In this document: piece after piece, positions 5,250 to 6,961 of the stretch
Position numbering within the stretch: the stretch's first letter is position 1
Layout of the letters: each line of letters begins with the position of its first letter
Assembly: GCA_002508425.1 (NCBI GenBank)
Contig: DAKU01000153.1
Span: 43,043-50,003, forward strand
DNA: 6,961 nucleotides
Source: Methanosarcinaceae archaeon UBA470
GTDB lineage: Archaea; Halobacteriota; Methanosarcinia; Methanosarcinales; Methanosarcinaceae
Direction: 5' to 3'
Position numbers and translations under genes: made by a program
Notes under the pieces: model-generated
Databases searched by the model: none
The model's input: the letters and a program-made list of their open reading frames with translations, nothing else
What the model was told of the DNA's origin: nothing

Positions 5250-6024
5250 GTTCTATCTCTGAAAAATCAATGGGTGAAGTGGCATCCAGAGAGATAGGAG
5301 TGACTGAAATATGTCCTTTCTGTGAAATGGCATGTACATCGGTACCTTCTTCCTCTTCCATTATTAAATCCCCTGCTATCCAGTAATAGGGCTTGCCTCT
5401 TGGATCATGCCTCTCTTCCACAGCAGTTTTGAATACTTTTCTGGCAAGCCGTGTGATCTCTATTTGAGTATCCTCTTCTACCTGATGTGGGATGTTTACA
5501 TTTAACAGGTCTACATGCTCAGGTAATCCAAATTTGATCACGTTTTTTGCGATTCTGTTCACAACCTTCACTGCGACATCGAAATCGTGGTCATATTCCC
5601 AATTATCATCGAACTTATCCTTTTCTTCCTTTGCTTGTATAGAAGCAGCAATAGCGGGTATCCCGTAACTAGCTCCTTCTAGGGCAGCACCTATTGTTCC
5701 AGATGTAGTTATTGTGTCAGTGCTAATGTTCTCTCCGATGTTGAACCCGGATAATATGAGATCAGGCATTTCTTTCATCACGGCGAATATTCCAAGTATG
5801 ACTGCATCAGTTGGGGTACCACCTACGGCATATACCGTCATATCGTTGATCGTAGCCTGGTTTATCCTTAAAGGCTCAAAGATTGATATTGATCTGCCTA
5901 CTCCACTTTGCTGCATAGAGGGTGCACATACTATTACTTCTCCAATTTCTTGTACACTTCGGTACGCTGCCCGGATGCCTGCTGAGTAGACACCATCATC
6001 ATTTGTAAGCAATATTTTTGGCAT
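5239..6024 (-). CDS. surE: 5'/3'-nucleotidase SurE
   Basis: SurE is a metal-dependent phosphatase that removes phosphate from nucleoside 5'- and 3'-monophosphates and can trim short polyphosphate; it is cytosolic and linked to stationary-phase survival in bacteria. The 261 residues fit the family. The N terminus MPKILLTNDDGVYSAGI carries the metal-binding D9 and D10. S40 in CAPSMQQSGVGRSIS and N95 in LSGFNIGEN complete the four metal ligands known from SurE structures. VGGTPTDAV (67-75) and SGTIGAALEG are further family signatures. All active-site residues are intact. The ATG chosen is the only one that keeps the short lead to the TNDDG loop. Its ribosome site is weak (AAGATGACC just upstream). 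The gene stands alone, and an 18-base dyad lies in its upstream region. The in vivo substrate in archaea is not established. Confidence 0.95.
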   Translation of the reverse strand: MPKILLTNDDGVYSAGIRAAYRSVQEIGEVIVCAPSMQQSGVGRSISIFEPLRINQATINDMTVYAVGGTPTDAVILGIFAVMKEMPDLILSGFNIGENISTDTITTSGTIGAALEGASYGIPAIAASIQAKEEKDKFDDNWEYDHDFDVAVKVVNRIAKNVIKFGLPEHVDLLNVNIPHQVEEDTQIEITRLARKVFKTAVEERHDPRGKPYYWIAGDLIMEEEEGTDVHAISQKGHISVTPISLDATSPIDFSEIEHLL

Positions 6025-6071
6025 ATGGTCATCTTTGTAAGACCAAGCCTTAAAACTAATCCATGAAACAT

Positions 6072-6089
6072 ATTAAACATTAGTTTAAT
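6072..6089. promoter_or_regulatory. Operator-like dyad upstream of surE
   Basis: ATTAAAC (6072-6078) and GTTTAAT (6083-6089) form a perfect 7-4-7 inverted repeat. An overlapping pair, AAACTAAT (6053-6060) and ATTAGTTT (6079-6086), adds an 8-bp inverted repeat with an 18-base spacer. The dyad lies about 48-65 bases before the surE start. It overlaps the AT-rich element (TTTAATATG on the minus strand) that would serve as the surE TATA box, so a bound protein could block the promoter. AT-rich sequence makes some symmetry expected by chance. Confidence 0.4.
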
Positions 6090-6110
6090 TTTAAAACAGA
6101 TAATCTTGTG

Positions 6111-6124
6111 GTGTGTTATCACAC
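6111..6124 (-). terminator. Hairpin over the stop codon of the 138-residue gene
   Basis: GTGTG (6111-6115) pairs with CACAC (6120-6124) around a four-base loop. The stop codon (6119-6121) lies in the loop and one arm. Reading on the minus strand, a T-containing AT-rich stretch (TCTGTTTTAAAATT, about 6087-6100) follows some ten bases later. This is a weak terminator or mRNA-end candidate. Confidence 0.3.
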
Positions 6125-6535
6125 GTTTACGTACATTCTTCGATGGCCTCTCTCATGATCCTGGTTTTCGTCTTTGTCCTGCATCTGGGCCATCATCTTG
6201 ACTTCTTCAATGACTTCTATCTCATCGCGAATCTCTTCAAGTCTGTCTATTATTGCATCTATTTCCTGATTCTGTTCGCTGGATATTTTGGGATTATTAC
6301 TTATGACCTCTAGTAGCAATGAGGCATCATCAAGCACCTGGGCTATAATGGTCCGGTCCATATATTCTTTGGCTGTCCTGTTTTCTCCGTATGAAAGACT
6401 GCCATTGAACTCGCTCAGTTGCTCTTCAAAAAGGCCAATATCATAATGTGCAGATTTAAAAAGTTTTTTTACATAATCTTCTCGATAAACCTGTTTGGCG
6501 TTTTTAAGAACACGGCTAAATTTTCTATAATCCAT
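6119..6535 (-). CDS. Hypothetical protein, 138 residues, helical and charged
   Basis: I do not recognise this protein. It begins MDYRKFSRVLKNAKQVYRED, a basic amphipathic stretch. The middle is probably helical. Residues 87-118 form a strongly acidic, heptad-like helix (DAIIDRLEEIRDEIEVIEEV) suitable for a coiled coil, and the tail is polar and His/Arg-rich (DHERGHRRMYVNV). There is no signal peptide, membrane segment, cysteine or obvious catalytic motif, so it is probably a soluble cytoplasmic helical protein that binds a partner. The reading frame is long for this AT-rich region and both flanks fit a gene: promoter-like AT-rich elements lie upstream (CTATAAGT at 6568-6575 on the minus strand, ATATTTAGAT nearby), and a hairpin marks the end. 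The ribosome site is poor, so the message may be leaderless or short-leadered. Confidence 0.72.
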   Translation of the reverse strand: MDYRKFSRVLKNAKQVYREDYVKKLFKSAHYDIGLFEEQLSEFNGSLSYGENRTAKEYMDRTIIAQVLDDASLLLEVISNNPKISSEQNQEIDAIIDRLEEIRDEIEVIEEVKMMAQMQDKDENQDHERGHRRMYVNV

Positions 6536-6642
6536 CTACTCACATCCAGAGGTCGAAAGACAACAGACTTATAGGGCTATCTAAATATCATTTACCAATG
6601 AAACTGAACCTGTTTCTGTTTAAATAACTCGATACGTAGTAT
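6536..6642. other. 107-base gap between the two small minus-strand genes
   Basis: This gap holds two minus-strand TATA-like elements that could serve the 138-residue gene: the complement of ACTTATAG (about 6568-6575) and of ATCTAAATATC (6579-6589). Next to the end of the 91-residue gene there are only weak inverted repeats (GAAAC/GTTTC at 6600-6604 and 6612-6616; ATAC/GTAT at 6632-6642). No RNA gene or small reading frame is convincing here. Confidence 0.35.
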
Positions 6643-6918
6643 TTATTCAGACCAGTCTTCTTCCATTAGGGTTTTAGTTCTTATAGTTTCTATACTCTTT
6701 GGGGTGCATACGGTTTCAACGAACTGTCCACCATTAACCTGGTAGGAGAAATCCACCTCAGAACCATAATTCTCTTCTTCATCTGGAATTATGCAGTCAC
6801 ATAGGTAGATGTGTAAACTACCTTCCCCATCCATAAATACGGAAGGTCTTACACCTGTATTATCGTATTCTTCCACTATTCCTCTAAAAACCAATGACAT
6901 GTATCTCTTTGCTTCCAT
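6643..6918 (-). CDS. Hypothetical acidic protein, 91 residues
   Basis: I do not recognise this protein. It is soluble and acidic, with alternating hydrophobic stretches that suggest a small beta-rich fold (MSLVFRGIVEEY, SLHIYLCDCIIP, VDFSYQVNGGQFVETV). It ends in an acidic tail, LMEEDWSE. Three cysteines are present (C40, C42, C71); C40-x-C42 with C71 could bind a metal, but no fourth ligand is obvious. GTGAT (6924-6928), complementary to the archaeal 16S tail, lies five bases before the ATG at 6918 and supports that start; M7 is an internal alternative. An AT-rich TTTAAAT at the window edge (6955-6961) could be its TATA box. It points the same way as the 138-residue gene, but the 107-base gap with its own promoter-like elements suggests separate transcripts. 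Confidence 0.68.
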   Translation of the reverse strand: MEAKRYMSLVFRGIVEEYDNTGVRPSVFMDGEGSLHIYLCDCIIPDEEENYGSEVDFSYQVNGGQFVETVCTPKSIETIRTKTLMEEDWSE

Positions 6919-6954
6919 CGGCCATCACTAGACAGACATAACCCATGTTCACGC

Positions 6955-6961
6955 ATTTAAA
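6955..6961 (-). promoter_or_regulatory. Possible TATA box of the 91-residue gene (cut by window edge)
   Basis: TTTAAAT on the minus strand lies 37 bases before the ATG at 6918, predicting a leader of about 10-14 bases that contains the GTGAT ribosome site. The element touches the window end, so its full context is not visible. Confidence 0.3.

Noticed and set aside
6027..6044. GGTC/GACC inverted repeat just upstream of surE
   Set aside because: Only four base pairs with a ten-base loop; expected by chance.
5934..6122. 62-residue minus-strand frame across the surE start and its upstream gap
   Set aside because: Out of frame with surE, covers the promoter and dyad region, and shows no ordered protein pattern or ribosome site.
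1..6961. tRNA, rRNA, CRISPR array, insertion sequence or integrated element
   Set aside because: No cloverleaf with a TTCGA-type arm, no regularly spaced repeats, no transposase or integrase motifs, and no long terminal inverted repeats were seen.

Overview
The window looks like chromosomal DNA from a methanogenic archaeon, most probably a methylotrophic member of the Methanosarcinales. The reasons are AT-rich TATA-type promoters, Shine-Dalgarno sites such as AAGGAGG, a cobyrinate/Ni-sirohydrochlorin diamide synthase, an archaeal-type MoaA, an archaeal SurE and small archaeal-looking proteins. The lineage is an inference from sequence character and remembered families, not from a search. There are nine complete protein genes, a probable truncated one at the left edge, and no tRNA, rRNA, CRISPR array, insertion sequence or other mobile DNA that I can see.

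Left third (1-2678): a membrane-stress cluster. pspA and pspAA form a plus-strand operon with an ATGA overlap. Facing them on the minus strand are htpX and pspAB, joined by a TGATG overlap. The two operons converge with 24 bases between their stop codons, and a hairpin followed by a T-run lies at the junction. All four are partners of the PspA-PspAA-PspAB-HtpX set best known from Actinobacteria. Here the coiled-coil membrane scaffold (PspA) and its small partner are transcribed towards the membrane zinc protease and its partner.

Middle (2738-5217): cofactor genes. A cobyrinate (or Ni-sirohydrochlorin) a,c-diamide synthase on the minus strand diverges from moaA on the plus strand. One TATA-like tract lies in the 84-base gap and may serve both genes; its position makes the diamide synthase transcript leaderless or nearly so. 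moaA is followed by a 50-residue conserved-looking protein, whose start is best placed six bases downstream of an overlapping ATG because of its ribosome binding site.

Right third (5239-6961): three minus-strand genes. These are surE (metal-dependent nucleotide phosphatase) and two small soluble proteins I do not recognise (138 and 91 residues). The gap upstream of surE holds an 18-base dyad overlapping the likely promoter, a good operator candidate. Small hairpins sit on or just after the stop codons of several minus-strand genes, probably helping to end transcription or protect mRNA ends.

Nothing here amounts to a clearly new system. The points most worth following up are the archaeal PSP-type cluster in convergent arrangement, the moaA-linked micro-protein, and the operator-like dyad next to surE.
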